The notes under the pieces were generated by a model. It had not been told where the DNA came from. It was given only the letters and a program-made list of their open reading frames with translations, and did not search any database. This document shows, piece after piece, positions 1 through 13,054 of a DNA stretch of 64,000 nt (its first letter is position 1; each line of letters starts with the position of its first letter). Origin of the DNA: Epiperipatus broadwayi (Eukaryota > Onychophora > Udeonychophora > Euonychophora > Peripatidae); assembly GCA_028023455.1 (NCBI GenBank), contig JAQFVV010012396.1, forward strand, positions 3,664,156-3,728,155, read 5' to 3'. The position numbers and the translations under genes were made by a program.

Positions 1-3000
1 ATTCCCATAATAAATCCTACATTAATAACATCTCATTGGTTTTATGTTTTTAAAATTACTATCAAATCACTATCTTATAAAATTTTTCTATAGATTTATC
101 AAATCCACATCGACAAATGAAACTAACTAACATAGTCAAAATAACAAATAAAATTCCATCATAATTATAATGATCTCAACTAATCTACAAGAAAAAAAGG
201 TTACTTTACTTTCCTATCCAATATTCTTGAACAAAATACAAAATAATTATTATCCATACTTTAAATATCTAAAAATATTGAAGTCGTTTGTAAAAGAATC
301 ATATAATTATTCATCATCATGTTACATTTTACTAGTAATATGAAATTAAAGTATACATATCCTTAGAATAAATAAATTCTAATCTTATAATTTTAATGTG
401 TTGTATAAATGCATTCACATATAATTCAACATTCATACTTCAACATTATATAATTCATTGATAATCTGTAAAATAAAAAAAAATACATCATAAAATATCA
501 ATATCCACAACTATTACCTAAGTGATATCAACTTGTTAATCACTTATGATGTCTTCTTTTCCATCAATTAAAATAAACATTGCATAATATACTGTACATT
601 CATACTATCACACTTAGAAATATTAACTTACTTAAATTATCAAAATATTTATTATAAAACTATAATACTATTATAAAAAGAAATTATTTCACACTGTTAT
701 GCGCTGATTAGTGCATTGAAATTATAATACTATTAGTAACTAAATTAATGTTTATGTACCTATTCTACTAATTAAATAATATTACCCTTAAAACTAAAGT
801 TAATAAAAAAATCAAGACATAATTACATATATCTTTTAGATTAAGATGAATGTTCTTTACAAAATAAAATGTTTTTATTTTCCTTGAGTTTTTTTTTTTA
901 ATTTTCTCTTGAGGAGTGATTATAATCCCCAACCCTTTGTTGATAAGTTCTCTTGTTCTAGTGCTTGATGATGAAACAACAACAAAACTTCCCCAAAATT
1001 GATGCATGCTCAGTACTTCTTCCAACACGACAAACAACGAAGTTTTTTTTTTTTAAAAATAAATGATAAAAATAAGAATGTCGACTTCTGAAATCCAAAA
1101 TATTAGCAAAAATAATCATTAATCTGTTTTGAAAAAGTTTTTAAAATAATAGTTCATAATCTCTATTATTCAGAACAATGATTATTGAAATAATAATAAA
1201 ACTATAATATTGGAAAATAACACTTTGAAAACTTCCTTCCTTCACATTTTATACCAGCTTGGTAGTGCCTTAGATTCGGACATTCGGATATGACTTTTGT
1301 GTAATTTTTTAAAAAATATTTCCATGGATTCAATAATTATTTATTTATAATTCCTTCAACTCTAGGTTTTATTTGTCAGGATAATTTATTATTTCTTTAA
1401 CAAAGTGTATTCATTTTCCGTTATTATTCCAATTATTGTTTAAAATAAATTATAACAATGCGTATAATCTTATAAAAATTATACATTTATTACATATGCA
1501 TTAAAATACTTTTATTTAGCTATTATTTATGACAGTTTTTTTTTAAATTATTTGTTTTTTTACAAACAGATAAAACATTTTACCTCCATAGCTTTGTTTT
1601 TTCACATAAAATTTAGCATGAGTTTGTCGTATTTTTTATCAGTTCTGATACGACTATCTCAATACTACAAAATGCATTGTTAACTTTAACTTACAAGTAG
1701 CTTTCTTGTTAAGCTTTCCATATAATGTCCAATATATATCCTTACTTAATGAAATACTTCTCCTTGTTAAAACCATTAATACCACATTAATAATTATAAA
1801 TTTTACTTTTAAAATCTTTTTAAATTGGTAAGTTTGACTCATTGGTATTTTCATATTTTAATGTGAAGTCAAATTAAGTTTGGATGAAAATCCTGGCAAG
1901 GGTATTTAACTTTAGCACTGCATCCTTTAGATAAAACTTATTATAATTTATTTATAATACTCTCTTTGCAAAATACTTAAAATTAATATCCTTATCAGTT
2001 GCAAATAAATTGTATGAGAGTTATTATATCACTAAATTGACTAATAAAACAAAAAAAAAATTAAAAGAAGTATAAAATTTTAGAAATTACTAGCACCAAC
2101 CAATAACTAATTGTGCAGCAGTATTTATACCCAATGAACTACATCATCTCATTGGTGAATTTTGCTTTTCATCTGATACTTAATTTGCATATAACTTTGG
2201 TATCACACAATTAATTGTAAAAAATAAAATATGACTCATTTTTATTTAAAATAGTATATAAGATATTAATTTTAAATCAATTTTATGCTTTATTAAAAAT
2301 TAACTAAACACTTTAAAATGACTTTTAAAAAACAATATTTTATCAATTTATTCTACCTTTTATTTTTAATGTATTTATTTTATTTAAAACAAAATATTTA
2401 ATTTTAACTAACTACATCTGTTTTATAAAACTACTTAAACATTTTACAATAATTAACTTCAATATTTTCTCTTGTGATAGATAAATAAATATATTCAATT
2501 CTATAGTGTAATTTTTTAAATATTTTGAAACTTCGTTAACACAAATACTAGTAAGCACATATTGAAGCGGAATCTGAGATTCAGATTGCGCTTCACAGCC
2601 CACTTCCAATCTTCCGCTACCAACCTAAATTCAAACCCTATGCTTGCACATATATTCCACTCACTAACACATTTGTTTGTATCCTTTTGTTTGAGTTATA
2701 TTAACTAACATATTTATTAACGAAGATATTGGCATAAATATCTGAATTTAAACATGCAAAATAAAATTAATAAATGTAGCGTCTGAAAATTCGTATACGC
2801 AATAGGGAATGGGGGATTAATTATAACGGACTTATAATATCAAAATATATTATAATTTCTGTATTAATTTGTTTTATAAAAGTTATAGTAATTGTTTGTT
2901 AATTGCAGCTCAGATATCTCTAGATATTGTAGAGACAAAAGTACTGAGCAAATATTTAGTGGAAAAGTTCGTTATATGTAATTTTATAAAATTGCGTTTT

Positions 3001-3046
3001 TAAATTATTTTTGCCATTAAACTCCACTTTTCTGTTAAATCCAATA
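1..3046. other. AT-rich DNA without a recognisable gene
   Basis: The stretch is strongly AT-rich with stop codons in all frames at the density expected by chance. A minus-strand frame at 768-1037 is open for 89 codons, and its upstream half has a mixed amino-acid composition, but I recognise no family in it. The only structured signal is a hairpin at 2563-2595, listed separately. Confidence 0.6.
2563..2595. repeat. Near-perfect 33-bp palindrome
   Basis: Two 15-bp arms (TGAAGCGGAATCTGA and its complement, one mismatch) surround a 3-base loop. It is GC-richer than the surrounding DNA. It could be a hairpin or a dyad-symmetric binding site; nothing beside it says which. Confidence 0.6.
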
Positions 3047-3218
3047 TGGAAGATGCTATTGTAATTAGTCAAAAGTAAATAAAGGTGAGAAACTTTAATT
3101 AAAAGTTTCTCTAAAATCAAAATTAGAAACTAAACTTAATTGATTTACTTTTGTCACAAACATTTTTTTATAAAAATTAATTAAAGTTTGAATGCTTATC
3201 TAACAATGGCATCTTCCA
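3047..3218. mobile_element. Small inverted-repeat (MITE-like) element, 172 bp
   Basis: The ends are 16-bp inverted repeats, TGGAAGATGCTATTGT and the complement of ACAATGGCATCTTCCA, differing at one base. Pairing continues inward at lower identity (CAAAAGTAAAT against its complement). There is no coding capacity. No convincing target-site duplication is visible, so the exact ends and the superfamily are undecided. Confidence 0.55.
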
Positions 3219-4552
3219 TCACAATGGGTAAAAGCTTGTATACGAATTCTTTAGGAAATTGGATTGCAATGACCAATCAAGAAAGGGATTCCAAAAATAC
3301 CAAGGCATGGGATAATTACAAATTATTTTTAAGAGAGTAAGTAAGACAGTCAATGATAGCAGACCAAGAAAATTTGCGTTGGTTATTTTCAATGTGTACT
3401 GAGTAAATCTAAATCGCCTTTCTCGCCATTCGAGATGGCTTTCCCTGAAATCTGTGCCCCGGATCCCGATACTCATAGACTATACTGATATGCCTGTTCG
3501 TTAAATCATAAAATTACTACCTGCCTGAATAACTGCTTAACAAACTAGATCTAGTACTCCGAGGGAATCCGAAATCATCAAAAGAACAGCCAAGCTTGTA
3601 CAGAGGTAACAATTTCAAATGCTGCTAGACTCTTAAAGTTAGCGTGAATAATTTTAACTCTCACCTATCTATTTCTTTAAACATTTTGTAAAGCTTTCAT
3701 TTGTAAAATTTAATATTAGTTATGAATCAATTTATGAATTCTTACCTTTTGTCAATTGTACTTTCTTCTCTATATATAACTTAGCTGTAATCTCTCCTAC
3801 ATTAACCCTCTCCTGAATAATTATTAGTACTTAATGTCACATCTATGCGGCAATATTTTATTCTTATAATTATGTTTTATACTTTCAGATACTAAATTAT
3901 ATGTCGATAATTTTCCCCCAGAATCGCAAATGCTTACGCTATCTCTTTTAATAAAAGAAAACCATCCTTACTTTTCAGAGGGTAATTAACCTAGTAGTTT
4001 TGAAAACAAATTTGTTATTCCTAGTATAGCGGGAGCCTGCCAGTCTGGGGAAATAAAATCAGAATTTGATAATTATTGTACAATGTTATTTTCGAAAAAA
4101 CTAAGCAAAATCTGCTTTCTTAGAAATGTGTTTTTTATTAATTAAATAATAGCGCTCACTTCTAAAAACTTTAAATATATTTATATGAATTAAATTAATG
4201 TTACTTTCATGAAATCACTAACTGCCACCAATTTTATATATATTTAATCCTATGAAAATTATCTATTTATTAAAGCATTCAAAACCAAAGATTTATATTA
4301 GTCATACGTTGTGGGAAGTTTATGTGTAATTCAAAGTAATATAAAAGGGGGGGGGAATCGTTTAGTTCTATGAGCTATATTATATTAGCATTAACTGTAA
4401 TTCTTCCACATCCACGTAGTAATCAAATCATACCGGTACGAGGGGTTTTTATTAATAAAGATAGGCGATAATTATTTATTCCTTAGCTAAATATCTATAT
4501 ATTTATATTAATGCAAGCGTTACGTGTATACCGGCCTTTCGTGATATATATA

Positions 4553-4812
4553 TCTTTGTGCTTCGTTCACTTTTACTTCTAATGCCAAGGACAAGGTTTG
4601 GCAAACCTCTTTGGATTTCTTCAGCATGAGATATTGTTGCATAGGGTTCGCTCTGGCAAAAGTCCAGCCTATGGCAATTCAATAAAGCGTCTTCTTAGCT
4701 GTTTATGACCCGACCCTGCCGACGTTTGCAGAGAGTCGCATTTCTTTAACGGTGAATTGAAGCGTCTTCTTAGATCTTAGAATAGATCGTTCCATTGCCC
4801 TCATACACATAC
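4553..4812. other. GC-richer patch with internal repeat
   Basis: This patch of about 260 bp has clearly higher GC than its flanks. It contains two copies of AAGCGTCTTCTTAG about 65 bp apart (near 4686 and 4760). A segment reading GGCAAAAGTCCAGCCTATGGC resembles, in reverse complement, the internal tandem units of the 3.1-kb element near 36300-36450 and 57880-58000. It may be an old fragment of a related repeat; this is an inference from a short match. Confidence 0.35.
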
Positions 4813-6299
4813 CGCTCTCCCATATTTTGTTCTTGTTAAAAGCCTATTAATTCTCCTAAACCGTACTGTTATGATTATACTAAATGGATTGCCATTTTTT
4901 AATATATATTACACTCACACTTTCAGATACGACACTTCTGCCATTAATATTATTTCCCAAATTAGCTTCCCACACACACGTTCTTATATAGCAAATGCAA
5001 GTATTAATTAAATAAAATTACCCTTATCATCCAACTTAATAAACTTACGTATTGGTATGAATGCTGTTATTTTAGTACTGGTGGATTCAAATAATGTTCA
5101 GATACCGTAGTCTAGCGCTATTATTAAAAATCTTATGTATCACAGTCCATCGATAAATTATTGACATATAAATAGCCGCAATAGAATAAAGCCATGAATT
5201 ATTTGTTATTTATGATTAAATATGTTCATTATATAGTATTGTAAGAGAGGTTAATGTTGTCCAAGGGAGATAAACACCCATTTTATTTACATTGTAACAC
5301 CAATAACGTTTGCAATCATATATACTCCAAGTTGATTTAATAAATTTTATATCTTTCTAAATATCTAAGTCATTGTTTCATTCATTGAATAGAAATAATT
5401 TTGATGAAATCTAACAAGGTTTCACTTACTAGATGATTGAAAATCGCTAATTATAATATCCTAGACATGAACCAAGTTCGAATAAGAGTCTTTTTGTGTC
5501 ACGACTTTGTGATGCCGGCGGGGTAGAGATAAATTAGATCAGTATCATTGGAATTGTTGCTCATAAGTTGGTAGATCTGGAAAATAGGCAAATAGGGCAG
5601 AGTTCATGAATGTTTGTGACCTATGTATCTTGCACAGGATTGGATTCGAGGTACTTTTGCCTAGATGCTAGATCTTGTTATATGAACAGATGAAACCGAC
5701 CGGTACAATATGCATGACTATATTCAGGTCACATAACTTACAACTAAGACAGATTGTATCAAAATTCTGTCTGAAAAATATTAAATGTTAATTGCAATAA
5801 TTATTATATTAAATAAATAATATAATAATAAAATTTAGAATAATAATTTTGAAAACATAGAATTAAATATAAATTTTCCTACCACCAAGATTACTTTTAA
5901 AACATATAATATTAAATATAATTATTAAATATAATTTATGCTTTAAAATATAGCATTTATTTAATTACAAATTTTAACTATTAAAATTCAACTTTTAAAA
6001 CATATTTTAAATATTTATTGCTACATTATTTATTATGACCAGCCTTCCCAATCATATACAATTAATACTTTTAGCTTTATTTAACTGTTTTAATTTTATT
6101 TATCACAATGTTAGTTATTAAATATCTTTATTTTGTTTTAAATTGAAGTTTTAAAAAATTATCAATATAATATAATCATTATACAAGGTGAACATATCCC
6201 AAATTTAAAATGTTTTAGTAAATTGCAATAATGAATGACTTCTGGCCTAAAGAAAAGGGCACAATATATATATATATATATATTGTATAAATTATAAAT

Positions 6300-6346
6300 A
6301 TAACATTAAATATATATATATATATATATATATTATTTAATGTTAT
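6300..6346. repeat. (TA)n flanked by inverted arms
   Basis: A TA run of about 24 bases lies between ATAACATTAAA and its complement TTTAATGTTAT, so the whole block is a palindrome. A second TA run sits just upstream at 6263-6283. Cruciform-prone, no gene. Confidence 0.6.
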
Positions 6347-7132
6347 TTTAAATTTAGAGCAATTTATAGACTTTTTAAAGAAATGAGAGACTTATAATAA
6401 AATGTATACTGAATTACTTTTAATTTAACAAAATCATCAATCACAAAAAAAAATTTGGAAACTTATTCATAAATATTGAAGGTTTATTTCAACAAAGATT
6501 TTAAAGTATCTCACCTATTGTAGCTATTCATTGTATTCTAACTTCATTTATATCTTTTCAATTTAAAGTAATTATTATTTTATATCTCTTTAAATAATAT
6601 TTATTATTCAAAAAAGATCTCTTTATTAATAAAAACTATTCTTATGTTTACTGGTAAAATATTTTTCTTAAAAGATTTGCTATTTATTATATGCACAATT
6701 CAATGAGGATTTATCATTACATAGTAGATTCAGTACCATCATAGCCAGAAAGAGAAAAAAGATGTGAGATTCATCTTATGCTATTGCAATTATATTTTTA
6801 CAATATTATTTATATTTTTCAATACTATTATTTTACATCAATAGATAGGTACTTTATGTATTTTATTCATACAATAAATTTAGTAAATCACCAGCCTATT
6901 TATATTAAATTTTTTGAAGTAGTTCTATCATTATGATGAAACACTCTGTCTTTGAACTTTTTAAATATAGCAATATATTAGATATTATAAATGTAATTTA
7001 TCCACTTCATTTTGAACACTTTTTATTTTACATATATGCATACATTTATATAAGTATTATAGGAAAATAAAGGAAGTCATGAATTTGGTAATATTGGACA
7101 TTGTATTTCATCTCATTTATATCTATATATGA

Positions 7133-8030
7133 AAATATTTCAATGCATATTGTTAGATGAAAATTAAATAGAAAATATTCAAATATCCTTCCAAATATTA
7201 TATTTCAGTAACACCCTCTGTGAATGCATAAAGTCTGAACTACAAACAACTGACTCAAAAGAATATTCTCTTGCATTGTCAATTGCAAACAATGTTATCT
7301 ATTGAAATTCAGACTTATTCTAACAAGGGTTGTGAAATTAAATAAGCAATGATTTTAAATTGCTAGGAAACAAACATGTTTAATGCTTTACTATCTCCCA
7401 GTATAAAAATATAAGCAAATATTTCAGGGCATATCACTAACTAAAAATTAAATAGAAAATATTTAAAACACTGACCCCAAAGGTTATGATATTTTACCAA
7501 TACCCTCTTGGGAAAAAATATCAAGTCTGAACTTCAAAAAACTGACTCAAAAGAATATTCTATTGAGTTTTATGCTGCAATGATGTTATATATTGAAATT
7601 CAAACCTATTCAAATAAACAGTGTGAAATTAAATTAACAATAATCTTAAAATGCTAGTAAACAAACATCTTTAACTTAATGTATACAAAAAAAAGATTAC
7701 AACTGTAGTCAATTGAAACTTTGCTAACTCCCAACATAAATATATAAGAAAACATTCCCATGCATATTGGTAGCTGGAAATTAAATAGTTAAAATGTATA
7801 TCATTTCCCCAAATGTTATGATGTTTTAGCAAAGCCTTCTGTAAAGGAAGAAAGTCTAAAACTTCAAACAGTCAAATCAAAAGGATATTCTCTTGAATCA
7901 TATACTGCAATGCTTTTATGTATTGAAATTAAGACCAATTCCAACAGAGTATTAAATTAAATAAGCAACAATCTTAAATTGCTAATAAACAAACATGTGT
8001 AAATTATGTATGCAAAAAACACTGCAACAT
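7133..8030 (+). repeat. Three diverged tandem units of about 284-333 bp
   Basis: The anchor AAATTAAATAG recurs at 7161, 7445 and 7778, giving periods of 284 and 333 bp. Each unit carries the same order of sub-motifs: an AAAT-CCAAA block, AAGTCTGAACT-CAAA, CTGACTCAAAAGAATATTCT, ATTGAAATTCAGAC, then GAAATTAAATAAGCAA and AAACAAACATGT. The units are diverged, so the array is old or under no homogenisation. No ORF spans a unit. Confidence 0.8.
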
Positions 8031-8216
8031 TAAAGTTACTTCATTTCATGTTCTTTGTTTGTATAGGTCTAAATTTCAATATATAATATCATTTAGAGCA
8101 TATGATTCAAGACGTTATCCTTTTGAATCAGCTGTTTAAAATTCAGACATTATATATTTATAGAGATATTGCTGAAATATAACATTTGGGAGGGTGATTT
8201 GAATATATATAGATAT
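8031..8216 (-). repeat. Fourth unit of the 300-bp repeat, inverted
   Basis: Read on the minus strand this segment repeats the unit order, with GATTCAAAAGGATA, ATATTGAAATTTAGACC and CCAAATGTTATATTTCAG matching units 1 and 3. It therefore lies head-to-head with the direct array at 7133-8030, just 110 bp left of the LTR element. It may be the other end of one long inverted-repeat element. Confidence 0.65.
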
Positions 8217-8326
8217 ATACATATGCATAATTTAGAAAGAGTAAACAAAAATCCTGCTGTAAGTGTGATTTCTGAAATAGGTCATACCAATTCAGTTTAC
8301 ACTATGTTTTAAAACATTGCCTTTAT

Positions 8327-10845
8327 TGAAATAGTAAGATATGCCTTACCAATCTTAGTTTCACCTTGCCTTCCTGTTTCCTACCCTCATGCCTTATTTA
8401 AAATCCTAATTTTATCGTATTGTGTGTGTACTGGGTATATTTACTGAAATCCTGCTTAAATTTATATGTCTAATGGGGTGCCCAGGGTTTTATAATAATT
8501 AAAATTGTCTTAAACAGTTTTATTTTTAAACTGTCAAGTATATATTATGTATATATGCTTGTACAATAAAGTAGGTCACATATTCTCATCTACACACATA
8601 CTACGATAATATTAAAATTTATGAAAATATTTTATTTAATATTTATTGTTTTTGAATCTGTTTATTTTGTGATGTTATTTCGCTATTATTATTTGCATTT
8701 AGTCAAATAATATCACTGATAAATATATTCTGGAAATTAAATTCAAAAAAGAGAGTTTTATAAAATAAAATGTTATTTAGTTTTTCAAAAACATGCCATT
8801 CTCTTTTAAATCAGTGAGGGTAGGGAAAAAACAATAGTGGCTAATTGTAACTATATTGGCACCAGTAGATTTGATAAGATTAAAACAGTGCTTATGAGCA
8901 TATTTTAATTAAAAAAATACAGTCCATGTTTTCAAATGTATTAATAACTTAAGGAATGGATTTTACCACCACAGGATTAGATTGTAATCAGAGTGAGCAT
9001 ATAAAAAGGGCTGATTTATTGTTATTAGATTATTATTAGAGAATTATTAGTTAATCTGCCTGATATTGTGATAGTGAAAAAAAGTTATTTTCTGAATTTT
9101 GACATTCATATTTTCCGATTGCTTGTTTATTTGCGTCATCAGACCAACCGGCTTGCTTTGTCAGTAAATCAAGTTTTAAAATCATTTAACCTCAGAATGA
9201 TGGGGTAAAAAGGCAATAGGCTGTTTTTTCTCTGGCTGTCCATCATTCACCATCTGATGTCCTGCCACTGTATCATCAAGCCCAACTGAACCAGCCCAAA
9301 GAAATTCTGCTCCTGAAATCTAACTGCTGCTGCAGAACAATCAAGCAAGGAGAATCATAATTTGCTTAAGAACTTTGTTACAAATTTGAAAATGCCCACG
9401 GACAGATTTGAAAGAGCAAGGTAATTAAAATCAACCCGAGATCTCAAAACCTTCATGCTATATAGCTAATAAATTTTGTATATTCCTTAATTTGTATTTA
9501 TTCAAGTGTTTTTCTAACGCATGCTGAACTTGTGCTTGGGTTGATTTTCTTTATATATTTGTAAATATCTTATTTCAATGTATTGTCATGAATATCTTAT
9601 TAATTTTTTTAGGCAAATGCAAGTTACATAGGGAAGTTAAAATGTGTGGTTGCCATCTTAGTTTATTTAAACTGCAAACACACATTTCCCCCTCCCATCT
9701 CTTATATATGTTTTAAAGTATTTCAAGCGTATAATAACTTTGTTAAAATAAATATTATTCCTCTAAGTTTTGTTGAGAGTCTGCTGGCCATTAAAATATA
9801 AAATTTGAGAGTGAGCTATTTCTGTTCCTTAATAAATTGCCTTTGTTTTACTAAGTCTTTTAAAATTAAACTGTGTTGCTAGTAAATATGCTTGGGTGCT
9901 GGAATCTTACCATTGGCAAAGGTCATCATCAGTTAAATCCATTCATTTTATTTTACTCTTCGGTTCCCAGTACAGTGCTATAGTGGGCACAAGGGAATTA
10001 TTTTGTGTATGTCCCCACAGTTACGAAGCTCCTGGGTGCAGGCCTGGCTTGAGCTGTGAGTGAGCTAGAGATGTCCCAAATAAAAGGCAAAATGCTTATC
10101 CATGCCAAGACCTTTCTTCATATTTTATAAAGTTGCATACTCATAAACTGCACTCCTCCTTGGCATATATTCGCTGGCACCACCGTACATTTTCTTTATT
10201 AATTATTTAACAGAATTCTATTACTTAAATGAATTTTAAGTCCGTTCAGTATAGCTCGATCTTTCAATTCTGTTAATCACTTCATGAGTGACTCTCAGTC
10301 TTCATTTAAGATTCCAATTATAGATATTTTAGAATAGTCAAATTCTGTTAGACTTTATGTGACTCACATATTTCTACCATGTCACTATATTTTAGACATG
10401 TTATCTACACGAACCCAAGTATGAGGTATCAGCCATCTTGTTGTTTATTGTATATCGCTATCCAATTTATATAGCTAAACTATTTTCTATATCAAATTAT
10501 TAAAATATTATTTGCAAATTTATTTATTTTCTTTAATTATTCGGGGTGCAATATAAATTACATAGCACATTAGTCTTATCTTGGCCACATCTATAAGTTA
10601 TTATTAAATGAACCTAGGGCTATTTTAGATTTAGAGTCTTTTGTTTTCTCCCTGATCACTGACACCAGCATGAAATTATACTATTAGTAGCATCAAATGT
10701 GTTATCACATAGAGGGCATTGTGGAGTTTGGACTTTGGATTTGAACTTGGGATTTCTGGGAGGTAACCCTCCTAGTGTTGAGTTCTATGTCCCATGTTTA
10801 AATTCTGCAGTTTGTTAGCAAGATAGACATGTTTTGACCATTACA
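8327..10845 (+). repeat. 5' LTR, 2519 bp
   Basis: This is the left copy of the long direct repeat. In the first 165 bp it differs from the right copy at about five positions; elsewhere there are scattered substitutions and small indels. It contains CAATAAAG near 8565, which could serve as a polyadenylation signal, but no promoter can be assigned. The length is unusual, longer than the region it flanks. Confidence 0.75.
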
Positions 10846-11841
10846 TAGTATTTATTTTCTGGGTCCATGGCGCTTTACAATGTGAGGCTTCGATTTAAAC
10901 ACCCACAAATCCCTGATAGTATTTAGTTTTTTTAATTATCCATTTCCCTGTAATTCAATATTTTCAATATCATGATTTATATTTTAAGATATTATTATAT
11001 GTATTTTGTTTGGCTCAAGCATTTAGACAATCACTTGGAAAATTTTCAGTCTAATATAGTATGACATGAGCAATATATATGTAAACTTTTGTCATCTCTG
11101 GACATATTAGAAAAATATATGTGCACTAATTACTGTACTAAACATAATTTAAAAAAAATAATGCAACATATATAGTTTTGTATCAAATAAGATTAGTAAA
11201 AATAAAAATGTTTTGATTGTCTAGTTGAACATCCAGAGTCAAACAAAATAATTAAGTTCAATATCCCTGGGGTAAGTTAATGATATAGATGTTGCCACAG
11301 ATGGTATTGCACCTTGAAATAATGATGATGAACCGATTGATTCATGCATGTAAAGCTGTATAGAAAAACGTTTGGATTTGGTCAATTTATGTATAGCTAT
11401 TTATGTAAACAAGTTTCCGTAAAAAATAATAATAATAATATTTTGTAAAGCTATCCATCTGAAATCATTGAACAAGGGGGAATGACAGTGAGATACCCAT
11501 TGAGATACCTGAGTCTAGCAAATAATTAAATAGGACACCGCCAAACAGTTGAGCAAGTAGCAGAAGAAATCTGAATAATAAAATAATTATTTTGTTTCAT
11601 ATTTCCAAAATAACAAAGAAGCAGCATAATGATGAAATCAGTACAGGATAAAACAAGGATGCACTGAAAGGCCAGAGACCAAGTGGAAGACAGCCAGTCA
11701 CCATTGTTTGATAAAGAAGTTTAATTAAAAGGACTTTAAAATTATAAATATCTAACAAATAATAATAACCAGAAAATTAGTGATCCAGAATTGCCATTTA
11801 TAGCCAAGAATTATAATAACGTTTCAAAATAATAAATCAAA
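10846..11841 (+). other. LTR element, 5' untranslated interior
   Basis: No ORF is present. TGGGTCCATGGCGC at 10860, 14 bases after the LTR end, begins with TGG and is the best candidate for a tRNA primer-binding site, but I cannot match it to a specific tRNA 3' end. The rest is AT-rich leader. Confidence 0.4.
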
Positions 11842-12663
11842 ATGAAAGAAGCCAAAAAAAAGAGTGAGCTTACAGAACTAACCATGCTCATGATTAACAA
11901 AATCAAACAAATCAAACAGAAAGATATAGACACATCTGAATTTCCAGAGCCTCCAACAGAAGTAGCAGAAATAAGTCAGCAAATGACAAATACAGACTCT
12001 CAGTTAAAACATATAGAAGAACTCTTCAGACAACAAACCGAAGAAGCCAGAATCAGGGATGAAGAAGACCAAAAAGAAAAGCGTGAAATGAGAGAACTGA
12101 TCCTATTCCTACTTAATGAAGTCAAGGAACTCCATGAGAAACAGGGAGTGCTCCAACAAAAAATTGATGAGAAATATGAAATAGAAGAGAGGCTCACCCC
12201 AAAATTAAATGTGGAAACTTTAGTTCTAAAAACAGAAGAGAATAATAATGAAACAAAAGAAGAGGAAGAGAGTAGTCAAAACAAAACCACCCCGATCATT
12301 CTACTACCAGTCAATGAAGACAAAAATACCAAAAGCCATGAGGTCACCTATCAATAGAGCCATGATGCCTGACCCAAGCATTCAAACCCCATGGCCAAGG
12401 TCATCCACAACAAGATATTCCAAGGGGAGATCATGGAAAACCCTCATTTGCACATGGAGAGTTTGAAAGAATTTTTCACATTCTCTGAGATGGAGCCAAA
12501 AGACACAGAGGATATGGTAGAATTTTTGACTACATTGGACTTCAGTCCTTGGGCCAACAAACTGCCAGACAAGGAAAAGAGATTATACCACCCAAGAGGA
12601 CATTCTCTGAGTATGAGAGATTGGCACTACCCACCTGACCCAGGAATTACAAAATATATATAA
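11842..12663 (+). pseudogene. Broken coiled-coil ORF inside the LTR element (gag position)
   Basis: One reading frame runs 171 codons from ATG at 11842 to a TAG at 12355, meets a TGA at 12370, then stays open in the same frame to 12663, so an ORF of about 270 codons seems to have gained two stops. The first part is highly charged; residues about 45-115 are rich in E, K, R, Q with hydrophobic residues at heptad-like spacing, suggesting a coiled coil. Residues about 130-150 are a Glu/Asn-rich acidic stretch. The part after the stops is different: Phe, Trp and Pro-rich, with motifs such as FSPWANKLPDKEKR and MRDWHYPPDPG, and could be a folded domain. I recognise no family. Its position after the leader in an LTR element suggests a gag-like or captured gene; that is inference. 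There is no zinc knuckle. Confidence 0.55.
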
Positions 12664-12798
12664 GTAAAAAAAAAAAAGGACTTGAACTTGGACACTCTTG
12701 CATAATTTTTGATCTATAATAACTTGAATTTGGACATTTACCTATGCCTGAATTTGGACACTTTAGTATAAAGTTTAATATAATATATATATATAATA

Positions 12799-12849
<51 letters not shown>

Positions 12850-13054
12850 TAATTTGAATTTGAACAATCAAAAAAATGCTTCAAAATATATACATATTTG
12901 CTAGTGAAAAAAAATGTTGAAATATGATTTGGGTATATCATTAAATCCCATTGCCCCTTATCAAAATTTTTTTTTGCTGATATTCAAAAATACTAGTAAA
13001 CACTGTGTGTAAAACCTTTTTTTTTTTAATGTTTTTTGATATACTAAGGGAATG
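12664..13054 (+). other. LTR element 3' interior with (TA)n and purine tract
   Basis: After the ORF there are four degenerate copies of a TTGAATTTGGACA motif between 12680 and 12865. A (TA)n array lies at 12802-12846. The interior ends with ACTAAGGGAATG at 13045-13054 directly before the 3' LTR, which fits a polypurine tract for plus-strand priming. Confidence 0.55.

Larger units (their letters stand above)
3219..7132. other. AT-rich DNA without a recognisable gene
   Basis: I see no gene here. Two GC-richer patches stand out, one at 4553-4812 (listed) and one near 5505-5705, which contains a short GCCGGCGGGG core. A minus-strand frame at 3219-3476 is open but matches nothing I know. A TA-rich palindrome at 6300-6346 is listed separately. 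Confidence 0.5.

Noticed and set aside
768-1037. 89-codon minus-strand frame
   Set aside because: Part of it has mixed composition, but there is no recognisable family and no neighbouring support; such lengths arise by chance in this window.
3219-3476. 85-codon minus-strand frame
   Set aside because: It starts in a slightly GC-richer patch, but no motif is recognisable and there is no second exon or repeat support.
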